Counted from the first letter of the stretch, positions 42,846-52,900 are shown. The stretch is 64,000 bases of DNA from Xanthobacteraceae bacterium (GCA_029239875.1 JARBUD010000006.1:1-64000), one strand, 5' to 3'. The notes: generated by a model from the sequence alone, not told the origin. Translations and numbers: made by a program.

Positions 42846-43784
42846 TTACGCCGCCTCGGCCACGAACCAGCGCCAGCAGCCCTTGCCGGAGAGCTTGGCC
42901 TGGTAGAGCGCCTGGTCGGCGCGCATCAGCATTTCCCGCAGGTTTGCGGCCTGTTCGGGATAGAGGCAGGCGCCCATGGAGGCGCCGATCTTCACCTCGA
43001 TGCCGTCGACCGAGACCGGCTCGGTCAGTGCGTCGAGCACCCGCTGGCACAGGGCTTCGATCTGCTGGGGCTTCTTCAAGTCCGGCACGAGTATGCCGAA
43101 TTCGTCGCCGCCAAGCCGGCAGACCACGTCGTTCGTGCGAGCGAGGTTCCGCAGCCGGCTCGCCACCGTGCGGAGCAGTTGGTCGCCGGTGTCGTGGCCA
43201 TAGGTGTCGTTGACGGACTTGAAGCCGTCGAGGTCGATCATCAGGAAACCGATGCTGCCCTGCCGACCCGGACGCCCGGTCGCCCGGCGCCAGCGCTCGT
43301 CGAGGCTGCGGCGGTTGGCGAGGCCGGTGAGCGGGTCGTGCCAAGCCATGGTGGAGAGCATGGTCTGCAGCTGCCTCTGCTCGGTGACGTCCTCGAACAG
43401 GGCGATGGCGACCCGGAGATCATAGAGGATGACACCGCGGTGGCGCACCATGCGCAGGCTGCCGTCGAAGCGCCGCACCTCCAGATCCATGTCGGGCACC
43501 TCGGTGATGCCGGTCGACTGCTGCAGCGCGAAGTGCTTCCAGCGCCGGCGGGCATACGCCCTCTGGCGGGCGTGGACATAGACCATGTCGACGAACTGGT
43601 CGGCGGTCTCGAAGGTGCCCGGCGGGTAGCCGAACAGCCGGTCGAAGGCCTTGTTGGTGAACTGGATGACGGCGCCCGGCATCAGCGCCCAACTGGCGGC
43701 GACCGGCAGGGCGTCGAGTATGCTATGCAGCGTTTCCGGCGACGTCGCCAGGGACATGCTCCCGACGGGCGCGAGTGACTCCAT
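42846..43784 (-). CDS. PAS-GGDEF diguanylate cyclase
   Basis: The 312-residue protein makes cyclic-di-GMP. An N-terminal PAS-like sensor (IQFTNKAFDRLFGYPPGTFE, residues about 40-130) has no membrane segment. The linker WHDPLTGLANRRSLDERWRR opens the GGDEF domain, whose signature RLGGDEFGIL is intact. The inhibitory I-site RTND sits five residues before it, so product feedback is expected. ATG at 43784 has GGGGGAGG at good spacing. It diverges from the kdp cluster. Confidence 0.92.
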   Translation of the reverse strand: MESLAPVGSMSLATSPETLHSILDALPVAASWALMPGAVIQFTNKAFDRLFGYPPGTFETADQFVDMVYVHARQRAYARRRWKHFALQQSTGITEVPDMDLEVRRFDGSLRMVRHRGVILYDLRVAIALFEDVTEQRQLQTMLSTMAWHDPLTGLANRRSLDERWRRATGRPGRQGSIGFLMIDLDGFKSVNDTYGHDTGDQLLRTVASRLRNLARTNDVVCRLGGDEFGILVPDLKKPQQIEALCQRVLDALTEPVSVDGIEVKIGASMGACLYPEQAANLREMLMRADQALYQAKLSGKGCWRWFVAEAA

Positions 43785-43924
43785 TCCCAGCCTCCCCCTC
43801 ATGCGGCTCCGCGGCCCGCTCCGCGCCGCTGTACGGGTTCCGCTGCCAGAATACATTGCCGCAGCGTCAACCGACAGGAGGGGATCCCCCCCGCGGACGT
43901 GTGCCGATGGCCAATCGCCGTGCC

Positions 43925-43941
43925 TTTATGGCTTCTTTATG
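43925..43941 (+). promoter_or_regulatory. Putative KdpE binding site upstream of the kdp cluster
   Basis: TTTATG-GCTTC-TTTATG is a direct repeat with an 11-bp period, nearly the same as the E. coli KdpE site (TTTATA-N5-TTTACA). It lies 79 bp before the first kdp-cluster gene, which ends with kdpD and kdpE themselves. The position and architecture fit potassium-limitation control; the exact -35/-10 elements are not clear. Confidence 0.55.
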
Positions 43942-44019
43942 CGCCCGTGCGGTATTCCGGATCGACCCCTTATCGAGGCGCGCTTAGATCGACGCCAGCT
44001 CGAAACCAGGAGCTGGATC

Positions 44020-44103
44020 ATGCTCGATTTTGTCTATCTCGCCGTCGCTATCGGCTTCTTTCTCGTGATGGCGGCCTATGCGCGCGCCGTGTCGAAGGGG
44101 TGA
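44020..44103 (+). CDS. Single-helix membrane micropeptide at the head of the kdp cluster
   Basis: The 27-residue peptide (MLDFVYLAVAIGFFLVMAAY then ARAVSKG) is one hydrophobic helix with a basic C-terminus. GGAG lies 6 bp before its ATG. Its stop is 4 bp before kdpF, which is itself a 28-residue helix. Small peptides like this occur ahead of kdpF in other alphaproteobacteria. I infer an accessory role near KdpFABC, with no direct evidence. Confidence 0.65.
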   Translation: MLDFVYLAVAIGFFLVMAAYARAVSKG

Positions 44104-44107
44104 AGCC

Positions 44108-44194
44108 ATGTTCGACCTTGTCCTCGGCGCGGCCGTTGCGCTGGCACTCGCCGTTTATCTCGTGACCGCGCTGCTGCGGCCCGAGAAGTTCTGA
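44108..44194 (+). CDS. kdpF: KdpF subunit of the potassium-transporting ATPase
   Basis: The 28-residue single-helix protein ([20 protein letters not shown] then ALLRPEKF) has the typical KdpF ending LLRPEKF. KdpF stabilises the KdpFABC complex, acting like a lipid filler at the KdpA/KdpB interface. A GGGTGA ribosome-binding sequence precedes it. kdpA begins 40 bp later. Confidence 0.9.
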   Translation: MFDLVLGAAVALALAVYLVTALLRPEKF

Positions 44195-44234
44195 CGCGCT
44201 TCCCCTTCGAACGAATACGCCGAAAGGCATCATC

Positions 44235-45944
44235 ATGACCGTTCTCGGCTGGCTGCAGATAGCCACCATCCTTGCGCTCGTCGTCGCCGCGGCCGTGCCG
44301 CTCGGCAACTACATGGCGCGCGTCTATGCCGGCGAGCGCACGCTGCTTTCGACCGTGCTCGGCCCCGTGGAGCGGGGCTTCTATCGTCTCGCCGGCGTCG
44401 ACGAGACGCGCGAGCAGGGCGCCCTGTCCTACACGCTGGGCATGCTCGCCTTCAACGCCGCGGGCCTCGTGCTGCTCTACGCCATATTACGGCTGCAGGG
44501 TTACCTGCCCTTCAACCCGCTCGGCTTCGCCGGTGTGAGCCCCGACCTCGCCTTCAACACGGCGACGAGCTTCGTCTCCAACACCAACTGGCAGTCCTAT
44601 GGCGGCGAGACCACCATGAGCCTGTTCAGCCAGATGGCCGGGCTCACGGTGCAGAACTTCCTCTCCGCCGCCACCGGCCTCGCGCTCGCCGTGGCGCTGG
44701 TGCGCGCCTTCGCCCGCTCCAACGCGTCGACGGTCGGCAACTTCTTCGTCGATATGACGCGCTCGACGCTCTACGTGCTGCTGCCGCTCGCCATCGTTAC
44801 CGCGCTCGTACAGGTATGGATGGGTGTGCCGCAGACCATGGACGCCAGCGTCGCCGCCACCACGGTGGAAGGCGCGCAGCAGACCATCGCCATGGGCCCG
44901 GTCGCCACGCAGATGGCGATCAAGCAGCTCGGCACCAATGGCGGCGGCTTCTTCAACGTCAACGCCGCGCATCCCTTCGAGAACCCGACCGCGCTCGCCA
45001 ATGCGCTGGAGATCTGGCAGATGCTGGTCATCTCCACCGCGCTGGTCTTCGCCTTCGGCCGCCTCGTCGGCGACCGCCGGCAGGCGCGGGCGCTGATCGC
45101 GACGGTCGCCATCATCCTCGTCGCCGGCATCGGCATCGCCTATTGGGCGGAATCCGCCGGGACCCCCTCGCTGCTCGCCACCGGGATCGACCCGACGGGC
45201 GGCAACATGGAGGGCAAGGAGGTCCGCTTCGGCCTCGCCGCCTCCTCCATGTTCGCCGCCGTCACCACCGGCCTGTCGGACGGCGCGGTGAACGCCATGC
45301 ACGGCTCCTTCACGCCGATCGGCGGGCTCATCCCGATGTTCCTCATGCAACTCGGCGAGATCCTGCCGGGTGGTGTCGGCTCGGGCCTCTATGGGCTGCT
45401 CGTCATGGCGATCATCGCCGTCTTCGTCGCCGGCCTAATGGTCGGACGCACGCCGGAATATCTCGGCAAGAAGATCGAGGTCGCCGAGGTGAAGATGGCG
45501 ATCCTCGCCGTGCTGATCCTGCCCTGCGCGATCCTCGGCTTCTCGGCTATCGCCGCCGTGCTGCCCGTGGCGCTTTCCGGCCTCGGCAATGCCGGCCCGC
45601 ACGGCCTCTCCGAGATCATCTACGCCTATTCCTCGGCGGCCGGTAACAACGGCTCGGCCTTTGGCGGCCTCTCGGCGAACTCGCCCTGGTGGAACACCAC
45701 GCTCGGCCTCGCCATGCTGCTCGGGCGCTTCGCTTACATCGTGCCGATGATGGCGATCGCCGGCTCCCTCAGCGCCAAGACGCGGCTCTCCGCCTCGTCC
45801 GGCACCTTCCCGACCCACGGCCTGCTCTTCGTCGGCCTGCTCGTCGGCGTGATCCTCATCCTCGGCGGCCTGCAGTTCTTCCCCGCTCTCGCCCTCGGCC
45901 CCATCGCCGAGCAGGTGCAGATGCTGGCCGGCAAGACCTTCTGA
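44235..45944 (+). CDS. kdpA: Potassium-transporting ATPase subunit KdpA
   Basis: The 569-residue channel-like subunit holds the K+ selectivity filter, built from four repeated pore loops. These are visible as [53 protein letters not shown] and [20 protein letters not shown]. About ten transmembrane helices surround them. It imports K+ with high affinity using the KdpB pump. Length matches the family (about 557-570). It is separated from kdpB by 25 bp. Confidence 0.97.
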   Translation: MTVLGWLQIATILALVVAAAVPLGNYMARVYAGERTLLSTVLGPVERGFYRLAGVDETREQGALSYTLGMLAFNAAGLVLLYAILRLQGYLPFNPLGFAGVSPDLAFNTATSFVSNTNWQSYGGETTMSLFSQMAGLTVQNFLSAATGLALAVALVRAFARSNASTVGNFFVDMTRSTLYVLLPLAIVTALVQVWMGVPQTMDASVAATTVEGAQQTIAMGPVATQMAIKQLGTNGGGFFNVNAAHPFENPTALANALEIWQMLVISTALVFAFGRLVGDRRQARALIATVAIILVAGIGIAYWAESAGTPSLLATGIDPTGGNMEGKEVRFGLAASSMFAAVTTGLSDGAVNAMHGSFTPIGGLIPMFLMQLGEILPGGVGSGLYGLLVMAIIAVFVAGLMVGRTPEYLGKKIEVAEVKMAILAVLILPCAILGFSAIAAVLPVALSGLGNAGPHGLSEIIYAYSSAAGNNGSAFGGLSANSPWWNTTLGLAMLLGRFAYIVPMMAIAGSLSAKTRLSASSGTFPTHGLLFVGLLVGVILILGGLQFFPALALGPIAEQVQMLAGKTF

Positions 45945-45969
45945 ACCCTGCCGTTACGGAGAAAGAGAA

Positions 45970-48039
45970 ATGTCCACCAAGTCTGTGGCGGGTAAATCCG
46001 GCTCCGCCTTCGCCTCGCCCGAGCTGATCGGGCGGGCGATCCGGGACAGCTTCGTCAAGCTCAACCCGGTGGCGCTGATGCGCAACCCGGTGATCTTCGT
46101 CACCGAAGTCGTCGCGGCGCTGGTCACCGTGCTGTTCGTGCGCGACTTCATTGCCGGTAATCCGCTGGCCTTCACCGGCCAGATCATGGCCTGGCTGTGG
46201 TTCACCGTGCTGTTCGCCAACTTCGCCGAGGCGGTGGCGGAGGGCAGGGGGCGCGCACAGGCGGACAGCCTGCGCAAGGCGCGCACCGACACGGTCGCCA
46301 AGCGTCTGCGTGACCCTTCCGCCCGCACCGCCTATGACCGCATCTCGGCGCTCGACCTCAAGGTCGGCGACCATGTGCTGGTCGAGGCCGGTGACCTGAT
46401 CCCCGGTGACGGCGACATCGTCGAGGGCATCGCCTCGGTCAACGAGGCGGCGATCACCGGCGAATCGGCGCCCGTCATCCGCGAGTCGGGTGGCGACCGC
46501 TCGGCGGTCACCGGTGGCACCACCGTCATTTCCGACTGGATCGTGGTGCGCATCACCGCTGCGCCCGGCTCCTCCTTCCTCGACCGCATGATCGCGCTCG
46601 TCGAAGGCGCCGAGCGGCAGAAGACGCCGAACGAGCTCGCGCTCTCGGTGCTCCTCGTCGGCATGACGCTGATCTTTCTCATCGCCGTGGTCTCGCTCGC
46701 CGGCCTCGGCCGCTACTCGGCCGCCGACGTGCCGGTGCCGATCCTGGTGGCGCTGCTGGTGACACTGATCCCGACCACCATCGGCGGCCTGCTCTCGGCC
46801 ATCGGCATCGCCGGCATGGACCGGCTGATCCGCCACAACGTGCTGGCCATGTCCGGCCGCGCGGTGGAGGCGGCGGGCGACGTTGACACGCTGCTGCTCG
46901 ACAAGACCGGCACCATCACCTTCGGCAACCGCATGGCGTCGGAGATCATCCCGGTGCCGGGCATCACCGAGCACGAGGCGGCGCTGATCGCCGTGCAGGC
47001 GAGCCTCGCCGACGAGACGGCGGAAGGCCGCTCCATCCTCGAGCTGGCGCGCGACAAGTTCGGCATCACGCCGGAGAAGGCGGCGCTGGAGGGAGCGACC
47101 CCCGTGCCGTTCTCGGCCTCGACCCGGCTTTCGGGCGTCGACGCCGCCGGCCGCCGCATCCGCAAGGGCGCGGTCGATGCGATCAAGCGCTTCGTCCACT
47201 CGGTCGATCCGCACGCCTCTACCACCATCCTCGCCTTCGAGGCGGCGGTGGAGCGCATCGCCCGCTCCGGCGGCACGCCGCTCGGCCTCGCCGAGAACGG
47301 CCGTCTGCTCGGCGTCATCCACCTGAAGGACGTAGTGAAGCCGGACATCAAGGATCGCTTCGCCGAGCTGCGCCGCATGGGCATCCGCACGGTGATGGTC
47401 ACCGGCGACAATCCGGTCACCGCGGCGGCCATCGCTTCCGAGGCCGGCGTCGACGACTTCATCGCCGAGGCCACGCCGCAGGACAAGCTCGCCTATATCC
47501 GCACCGAGCAGCGCCACGGCCGTCTCGTCGCCATGTGCGGCGACGGCACCAACGACGCGCCGGCGCTCGCCCAGGCCGATGTCGGCGTCGCCATGCAGAG
47601 CGGCACCCAGGCGGCCCGCGAGGCCGGCAACATGGTCGACCTCGACAGCGACCCGACCAAGCTCATCGAGATCGTCGGCATCGGCAAGCAGTTGCTGATG
47701 ACGCGCGGCGCGCTGACCACCTTCTCGATCGCCAATGACGTGGCGAAGTACTTCGCCATCATCCCGGCGCTGTTCATCGCCGCCATCCCCGAGCTCGGCC
47801 TGCTCAACGTCATGGGGCTGTCGACGCCGCAGAGCGCCATCCTGTCGGCGGTCATCTTCAACGCACTGATCATCATCGCGCTGATCCCGCTGGCGCTGCG
47901 CGGCGTGAAGTACCGCGCGCAGGAGGCCGGCGCGGTGCTCGCCCGCAACCTGCTCGTCTACGGTCTGGGGGGCATCGTGCTGCCCTTCATCGGCATCAAG
48001 CTGATCGACATCGCCATCACGGCGATGGGCCTCGCCTGA
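45970..48039 (+). CDS. kdpB: Potassium-transporting P-type ATPase subunit KdpB
   Basis: The 689-residue P-type ATPase energises K+ uptake. The actuator loop [16 protein letters not shown], the phosphorylation site DKTGTIT (Asp311), the nucleotide-binding domain and the hinge [20 protein letters not shown] are all intact. GGAG lies just before its ATG. The stop is followed 11 bp later by kdpC. Confidence 0.97.
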   Translation: MSTKSVAGKSGSAFASPELIGRAIRDSFVKLNPVALMRNPVIFVTEVVAALVTVLFVRDFIAGNPLAFTGQIMAWLWFTVLFANFAEAVAEGRGRAQADSLRKARTDTVAKRLRDPSARTAYDRISALDLKVGDHVLVEAGDLIPGDGDIVEGIASVNEAAITGESAPVIRESGGDRSAVTGGTTVISDWIVVRITAAPGSSFLDRMIALVEGAERQKTPNELALSVLLVGMTLIFLIAVVSLAGLGRYSAADVPVPILVALLVTLIPTTIGGLLSAIGIAGMDRLIRHNVLAMSGRAVEAAGDVDTLLLDKTGTITFGNRMASEIIPVPGITEHEAALIAVQASLADETAEGRSILELARDKFGITPEKAALEGATPVPFSASTRLSGVDAAGRRIRKGAVDAIKRFVHSVDPHASTTILAFEAAVERIARSGGTPLGLAENGRLLGVIHLKDVVKPDIKDRFAELRRMGIRTVMVTGDNPVTAAAIASEAGVDDFIAEATPQDKLAYIRTEQRHGRLVAMCGDGTNDAPALAQADVGVAMQSGTQAAREAGNMVDLDSDPTKLIEIVGIGKQLLMTRGALTTFSIANDVAKYFAIIPALFIAAIPELGLLNVMGLSTPQSAILSAVIFNALIIIALIPLALRGVKYRAQEAGAVLARNLLVYGLGGIVLPFIGIKLIDIAITAMGLA

Positions 48040-48050
48040 GGAGAAAGAAT

Positions 48051-48674
48051 ATGTTCGCTCAACTTCGCCCGGCGGTGACGCTGCTCATCGCCTTCACCCT
48101 CCTCACCGGCTTGGCTTATCCGCTCGCGATGGTCGAGGTGGCGCAGGCGCTGTTCCCAGCGCAGGCACGCGGCAGTCTCGTCGTGAAGGACGGCACGGTC
48201 ATCGGCTCGTCGCTGATCGGCCAGAACTTCACCGAAGAGCGCTACTTCCATCCGCGCCTGTCGGCAGCCGGCAACGGCTATGACGCGGCGGCCTCCTCCG
48301 GCACCAATCTCGGCCCGACCAGCGCCAAGCTGGCCGAGCGGCTGAAGACCGACGCGGCGGCGCTGCGCGCGGCTGGCGTCACCGGCCCGATCCCGGCCGA
48401 CGCCATCACCACCTCGGGCAGCGGCCTCGATCCGGACATCTCGCCGGCGAACGCGCTGACCCAGGTGGCGCGTGTCGCCAAGGCGCGCAACGTCGACGAG
48501 GCCCTTGTGCGCGATCTGGTCACGGCGCACATACAGAAGCCGCAACTCGGCGTGTTCGGCGATCCGCGCGTCAACGTGCTGGCTCTCAACATGGCGCTGG
48601 ATGCTGCCGCGCCGGTGGCCCCGGGGAGTCCGGCGCCGTCCAACGCGGCCCCGGCCACTGTATCGGGTTCCTGA
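48051..48674 (+). CDS. kdpC: Potassium-transporting ATPase subunit KdpC
   Basis: The 207-residue protein has one N-terminal membrane helix (AVTLLIAFTLLTGLAYPLAM) and a periplasmic domain with family blocks LIGQNFTEERYFHPRLSAAG, ALTQVARVAKARNVDEALVRDLV and FGDPRVNVLALNMALD. KdpC bridges KdpA and KdpB and enhances ATP binding. A short Pro/Ala tail is additional. The gap to kdpD is 12 bp. Confidence 0.96.
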   Translation: MFAQLRPAVTLLIAFTLLTGLAYPLAMVEVAQALFPAQARGSLVVKDGTVIGSSLIGQNFTEERYFHPRLSAAGNGYDAAASSGTNLGPTSAKLAERLKTDAAALRAAGVTGPIPADAITTSGSGLDPDISPANALTQVARVAKARNVDEALVRDLVTAHIQKPQLGVFGDPRVNVLALNMALDAAAPVAPGSPAPSNAAPATVSGS

Positions 48675-48686
48675 CGGAAAGGGTTC

Positions 48687-51398
48687 ATGAGCGTACAGGA
48701 TCCGCCGCGCGCCGACCCGGAAGCCCTGCTCGCCGCGGCGGAGCGGGAGGCGCGCGGCAAGCTGCGCATCTATCTCGGCGCCGCTCCAGGGGTCGGCAAA
48801 ACCTACGCCATGCTCTCCGCCGCCCGCGCCGCCAAGGCCGCGGGCGGCGATGTCGTTATCGGTATCGTCGAGACGCATGGCCGGGCAGAGACCGAGGCGC
48901 TGATCGAGGGCATCGAGACCCTGCCGCGCAAGGGCATTCCCTACAAGGGCCGGCTGATGCCGGAATTCGACCTCGACGCCGCGCTAGCGCGCCGGCCGGG
49001 CCTGCTATTGGTCGACGAATACGCCCATTCCAATGTCGAAGGCAGTCGTCATCCCAAGCGGTGGCAGGACGTGCAGGACCTGCTCGCCGCCGGTATCGAC
49101 GTCTGGACCACGCTCAACATCCAGCATGTCGAGAGCCTGAACGACGTCGTGCAGCGCATCACCGGCGTCCGGGTGCGCGAGACCGTGCCGGACACGGCGC
49201 TGCAGAAGGCGGACGAGATCATCCTCGTCGACCTGCCCTCCGACGAGCTGATCAAGCGCCTCGCCGACGGCAAGGTCTATGTCGAGGACACCGCGACGCG
49301 GGCGGTGCAGAGCTTCTTCAAGCCGTCCAACCTGACCGCGCTGCGCGAACTGGCGCTACGCCGCGTCGCGGCGCGGGTCGACAGCGACCTCCTGGAGCGC
49401 ATGCAGGGCGCCGCGATCGAGGGACCATGGGCGGCGGGCGAGCGGCTCCTCGTCTGCGTCGGCCCGGACATCGCCGCCGAGCGGGTGGTGCGCGAGGCCA
49501 AGCGCCTTGCCGACCTGATGGATGCGAGCTGGTTCGCCGTCACCGTCGAGCGGCCCGGCCATGTCATGGCGGGAGCCGACCGGCGCCGGCTGGAGGCGGG
49601 CATGCGCCTCGCCGAGACGCTGGGGGCGGAGACGCGCTCACTGGTCGCCGCCGACGTGGCCGCCGAGCTGCTGCGCTTCGCCCGCTTCGAGAACGTCACC
49701 CAGATCATCATCGGCAAGGCGCGCCGCTGGTGGCTGGCGAGACTGCTGCGCGGCTCGCTCGCCGACGCGCTGGTGAAGCAGGCGGACGGCGTCGCCATCC
49801 ACGTCGTCACCGCCGAGGCGGGCGAGGTGCCAGCGCGCCGGCGCCTCCTTGTGCCGCCGGCTGGGCAGCTGACCGGCTATTCGGTGGCGGTGCTCAGCGT
49901 CGGCGTGGCGACCGTCACCGGGCTGTTCTTCACCCGCTTCGTGGCGCTGCCCAACGTCTCCATGCTCTATCTGCTCGCCGTGCTGCTGCCGGCGCTGCTC
50001 TATGGCGTGTGGCCGGCGATCTTCGCCTCGGCCCTGTCCTTCCTGGCCTACAACTTCTTCTTCATCGACCCGGTCGACACCTTCACCGTCGCCCGCCCGC
50101 ACGAATTGCTGGCGCTGCTGATCTTCCTGATCGTCGCGGTGCTGATCTCCACCATGGCGGGGCGCGCGCGCGAGCAGGCGCGCATCGCCGCCCAGCGCAT
50201 GCGGGCGACGCGGCGGCTCTACGAGTTCACCCGCAAGCTCTCGGCGCTGCCCGACCGCACCTCGGTCGCGGAGGCGGCGGCGGTCGAGCTGCACACCGTG
50301 CTCGGCCGCCCGAGCGTCATCCTGCTCTCCGAGCATGGCGACCTGTCCATCGCCGCCGCATGGCCGCCGGAGGACCGGCTCGACACCGGCTCGATGACCG
50401 CCGCCAGCTGGGCCTTCGAGCATGGCGAAGCGGCGGGGGCGGGGACCGGCACTCTGCCGAGCGTGCCCTGGCATTTCCGTCCGCTCGGCGGCATGGCGGG
50501 CGGAACGGGGGGCGGCGCGCCCATCGGCGTCGTCGGCATCGAGCGCGATCCGAACATGCCGGTGCTCGACGCGGAGAGCGAGAGCATCCTCGGTACGCTG
50601 AGCGAGCAGACGGCGGCGGCGCTGGTGCGCACCATGCTCTCGGCCGAGGTGACGCGGGCCCGCACCGCCGCCGAGACCGAGCGCGTGCGCAACATCCTGC
50701 TCGCCTCGATCAGCCATGATTTCCGCACGCCGCTCGCCTCCATCCTCGGCGCCGCCACCAGCCTGATCGACTACGGTCCGGACATTCCCGCCGAGGTGCG
50801 CCGCGATCTGCTGGCGCAGATGCGCGACGAGGCGGAGAACCTCGACCACATGGTGCGCAACCTCCTCTCGATGACGCGACTGGAGGCGGGAGCGCTGGAG
50901 ATCCACAAGGACTGGGTCGACGCGGTGGAGCTGATGAACCGCGCCGTCTCCGCCGTGCGCCGGCGCGGGGCGACGCAGCGCTTCGTCGTCACTTCCGCAC
51001 CCGATCTGCCGCTGATCCAGGCCGACCAGAGCCTGATGGACCAGGCGCTCGGCAATGTCGTCGCCAATGCCGTGCGCTATGCCGGTAAGGACGCGCGCAT
51101 CGGGCTGGCCGCCACCGTCATCGACAATCAGCTGTTGATCGCTGTGACCGACGATGGGCCTGGCATTCCGGCGGAGACGCTGCCGCATGTGTTCGAGAAG
51201 TTCGTCCGCGCTTCGCGTGGCAGCGGCGACGGGGGGGACGGCTCGGGGCTCGGCCTTGCCATCACCAAGGGAATCGTCGAGGCCCATGGCGGCAGCGTCT
51301 CCGCCCGCAGTCCCGCGCCGGGGCAGCGCAACGGCACCCGCATCACCATGAAGCTGCCATTGCCGGCGCACGCGCCGGAGGGGGAGGGCAGATCGTGA
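48687..51398 (+). CDS. kdpD: Osmosensitive K+ channel sensor histidine kinase KdpD
   Basis: The 903-residue membrane kinase senses K+ limitation and turgor. The cytoplasmic KdpD domain has Walker A GAAPGVGKTYAM (about residue 31) and Walker B-like GLLLVDEYAHSN. A Usp-like domain is next, then four transmembrane helices near residues 395-490 and a GAF domain. The HisKA box ISHDFRTPLASILGA carries His677, followed by HATPase_c with GDGSGLGLAITKGIVEAHGG. The stop overlaps the kdpE start (GTGA). Confidence 0.96.
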   Translation: MSVQDPPRADPEALLAAAEREARGKLRIYLGAAPGVGKTYAMLSAARAAKAAGGDVVIGIVETHGRAETEALIEGIETLPRKGIPYKGRLMPEFDLDAALARRPGLLLVDEYAHSNVEGSRHPKRWQDVQDLLAAGIDVWTTLNIQHVESLNDVVQRITGVRVRETVPDTALQKADEIILVDLPSDELIKRLADGKVYVEDTATRAVQSFFKPSNLTALRELALRRVAARVDSDLLERMQGAAIEGPWAAGERLLVCVGPDIAAERVVREAKRLADLMDASWFAVTVERPGHVMAGADRRRLEAGMRLAETLGAETRSLVAADVAAELLRFARFENVTQIIIGKARRWWLARLLRGSLADALVKQADGVAIHVVTAEAGEVPARRRLLVPPAGQLTGYSVAVLSVGVATVTGLFFTRFVALPNVSMLYLLAVLLPALLYGVWPAIFASALSFLAYNFFFIDPVDTFTVARPHELLALLIFLIVAVLISTMAGRAREQARIAAQRMRATRRLYEFTRKLSALPDRTSVAEAAAVELHTVLGRPSVILLSEHGDLSIAAAWPPEDRLDTGSMTAASWAFEHGEAAGAGTGTLPSVPWHFRPLGGMAGGTGGGAPIGVVGIERDPNMPVLDAESESILGTLSEQTAAALVRTMLSAEVTRARTAAETERVRNILLASISHDFRTPLASILGAATSLIDYGPDIPAEVRRDLLAQMRDEAENLDHMVRNLLSMTRLEAGALEIHKDWVDAVELMNRAVSAVRRRGATQRFVVTSAPDLPLIQADQSLMDQALGNVVANAVRYAGKDARIGLAATVIDNQLLIAVTDDGPGIPAETLPHVFEKFVRASRGSGDGGDGSGLGLAITKGIVEAHGGSVSARSPAPGQRNGTRITMKLPLPAHAPEGEGRS

Positions 51399-52078
51399 GC
51401 GGAACCAGCGTGCTGGTGGTCGACGACGAGCCGGCGATCCACCGCTTCATGGCACCGGCGCTCGCTGCCAACGGCTACGATGCGCTGCGCGCCGACACCG
51501 GCACCCAGGCGCTCTCGCTGGTGGTGAACCGGCGCCCCGACATCGTGGTGCTCGACCTCGGCTTGCCGGACATGGACGGCAAGGAGGTGATCCGCCGCCT
51601 GCGCGAATGGTCGGACGTGCCGATCGTCGTGCTCTCGGCGCGCGACCGCGAGATCGAGAAGATCGAGGCGCTGGACCTCGGCGCCGACGACTTCGTCAAC
51701 AAGCCCTTCGGCATCGGCGAACTGATGGCGCGGCTGCGGGCGGCGCTGCGCCACCGCATGCAGGAGAAGGGCGAGACGCCGGTGCTGCGGCTCGGCGGCA
51801 TCGAGGTCGACATCCCGCGTCATCGCGTCACCCGCGACGGAGCGGAGGTGAAGCTGACGCCGAAGGAGTTCGACCTCGTCGCCTTCCTCGCCCGCCATCC
51901 CGGCAAGGTGCTGACACATCGCCACATATTGCGCGACGTGTGGGGGCCGGCTCATGAGCACGACACGCAGTATCTCCGTGTCTATGTCGGCCAACTGCGC
52001 ACCAAGCTGGAGGCCGACCCCGCCAATCCGGTGCTGATCGTCACCGAGCCGGGCATCGGTTACCGGGCGGGGGAATAG
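51395..52078 (+). CDS. kdpE: KDP operon response regulator KdpE
   Basis: The 227-residue OmpR/PhoB-type regulator has a receiver domain with Asp54 as phospho-acceptor (VVLDLGLPDMDGKEV) and Lys in DDFVNKPFGIGELMARL. The DNA-binding winged helix has LTPKEFDLVAFLARHPGKVL and HDTQYLRVYVGQLRTKLE. GTG at 51395 is the start, overlapping the kdpD stop. It would bind the repeat at 43925-43941. Confidence 0.96.
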   Translation: MSGTSVLVVDDEPAIHRFMAPALAANGYDALRADTGTQALSLVVNRRPDIVVLDLGLPDMDGKEVIRRLREWSDVPIVVLSARDREIEKIEALDLGADDFVNKPFGIGELMARLRAALRHRMQEKGETPVLRLGGIEVDIPRHRVTRDGAEVKLTPKEFDLVAFLARHPGKVLTHRHILRDVWGPAHEHDTQYLRVYVGQLRTKLEADPANPVLIVTEPGIGYRAGE

Positions 52079-52137
52079 GGTGTCCGCCGGGCTGTGAGCA
52101 TCGCGCGAACGGGCTTGCGCAACGTTACCTTTGGTGA

Positions 52138-52152
52138 GAACATAAGAGGAAC
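52138..52152 (+). promoter_or_regulatory. LexA-type SOS box upstream of the VOC gene
   Basis: GAAC-ATAAGAG-GAAC is an exact copy of the alphaproteobacterial LexA pattern (two direct GTTC/GAAC half-sites separated by seven bases). It lies 18 bp before the ATG at 52171, so LexA bound there would block transcription or its initiation. This predicts DNA-damage control of the VOC protein. Confidence 0.6.
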
Positions 52153-52170
52153 AAATTCGCGGAGGACGGC

Positions 52171-52704
52171 ATGGCGGTAAAGGGGGCGCAGGCGGTTGGG
52201 CAGTTCGGCATGACGCTGATCGTGCAGGATGTCGCCGCGGCGGCGGATTTCTATCGCGACGTTATCGGGGCAACGGAGATCCGCCGCCACCGGGCGCATA
52301 ATCACGGCGAGGCGCCGGGCGACGAGGTGCTGGCGGCGGAGATGCAGCTCGCCGGCACCTATCTGAAGGTGGTGAAGGAGAACCCGCGCTGGCGCGAGGC
52401 CCCGCGCCCCGACTGGCCGCGCTCTCCGCTCTCGGCCGGCGCGCCCTCGACCGGGATCGACCTCTATGTCGACGACGTCGACGAATTGTTCACCCGCGCG
52501 GTTGAGGCCGGCGCCTCGCCGCAGATCGCCAACCGCGGACCAGAGAACGCCTATTGGGGCGACCGGATCGTGCAGTTCTACGATCCGTTCGGCCATTTCT
52601 GGCGCGTGCTGACGCGGCTTGAGGAGGTCGGCGAGGACGAGTTGCCCGCGCGCTTCCAGGCGCAATGCGAGGCCTACAGGGAGGCGAAGCGGGGGACGGC
52701 GTGA
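52171..52704 (+). CDS. VOC-superfamily (glyoxalase/PhnB-like) protein
   Basis: The 177-residue protein has the paired beta-alpha-beta-beta-beta modules of the vicinal oxygen chelate fold: GMTLIVQDVAAAADFYRDVI at the N-terminus, and GIDLYVDDVDELFTRAVEAG with QFYDPFGHFWRVL in the second half. The DPFGH-x-W ending is typical of PhnB/glyoxalase-like members. Reaction is unknown. GGAGG stands 5 bp before ATG 52171, next to a LexA-type box at 52138-52152. The kdpE stop is 92 bp upstream. Confidence 0.88.
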   Translation: MAVKGAQAVGQFGMTLIVQDVAAAADFYRDVIGATEIRRHRAHNHGEAPGDEVLAAEMQLAGTYLKVVKENPRWREAPRPDWPRSPLSAGAPSTGIDLYVDDVDELFTRAVEAGASPQIANRGPENAYWGDRIVQFYDPFGHFWRVLTRLEEVGEDELPARFQAQCEAYREAKRGTA

Positions 52705-52808
52705 CGCTGCGGAGAGGCGGCGTCATCCTAAATGCTCGATTCCGACGTCCTGTCTTTCCGAGGATCCGATCTGCGTTGGCTCTCGGGACTCCTATGCCGC
52801 TCCCGAAT

Positions 52809-52900
52809 CGTCATTCCCGGGCTTGGCCCGGGAAGCCACGCCTTTGACTGGAAGCACGGCGCGCGGCCGAAGTCGTGGATGGCCGAGCCCGGCCGTGACG
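52809..52900. repeat. Family B intergenic palindromic repeat, copy 4
   Basis: The element begins CGTCATTCCCGGGCTTGGCC and ends GCCGAGCCCGGCCGTGACG, with the internal hairpin TTCCCGGGCTTGGCCCGGGAA. It is the first of two elements filling the 424-bp gap between the VOC gene and the MHS transporter. Confidence 0.8.
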
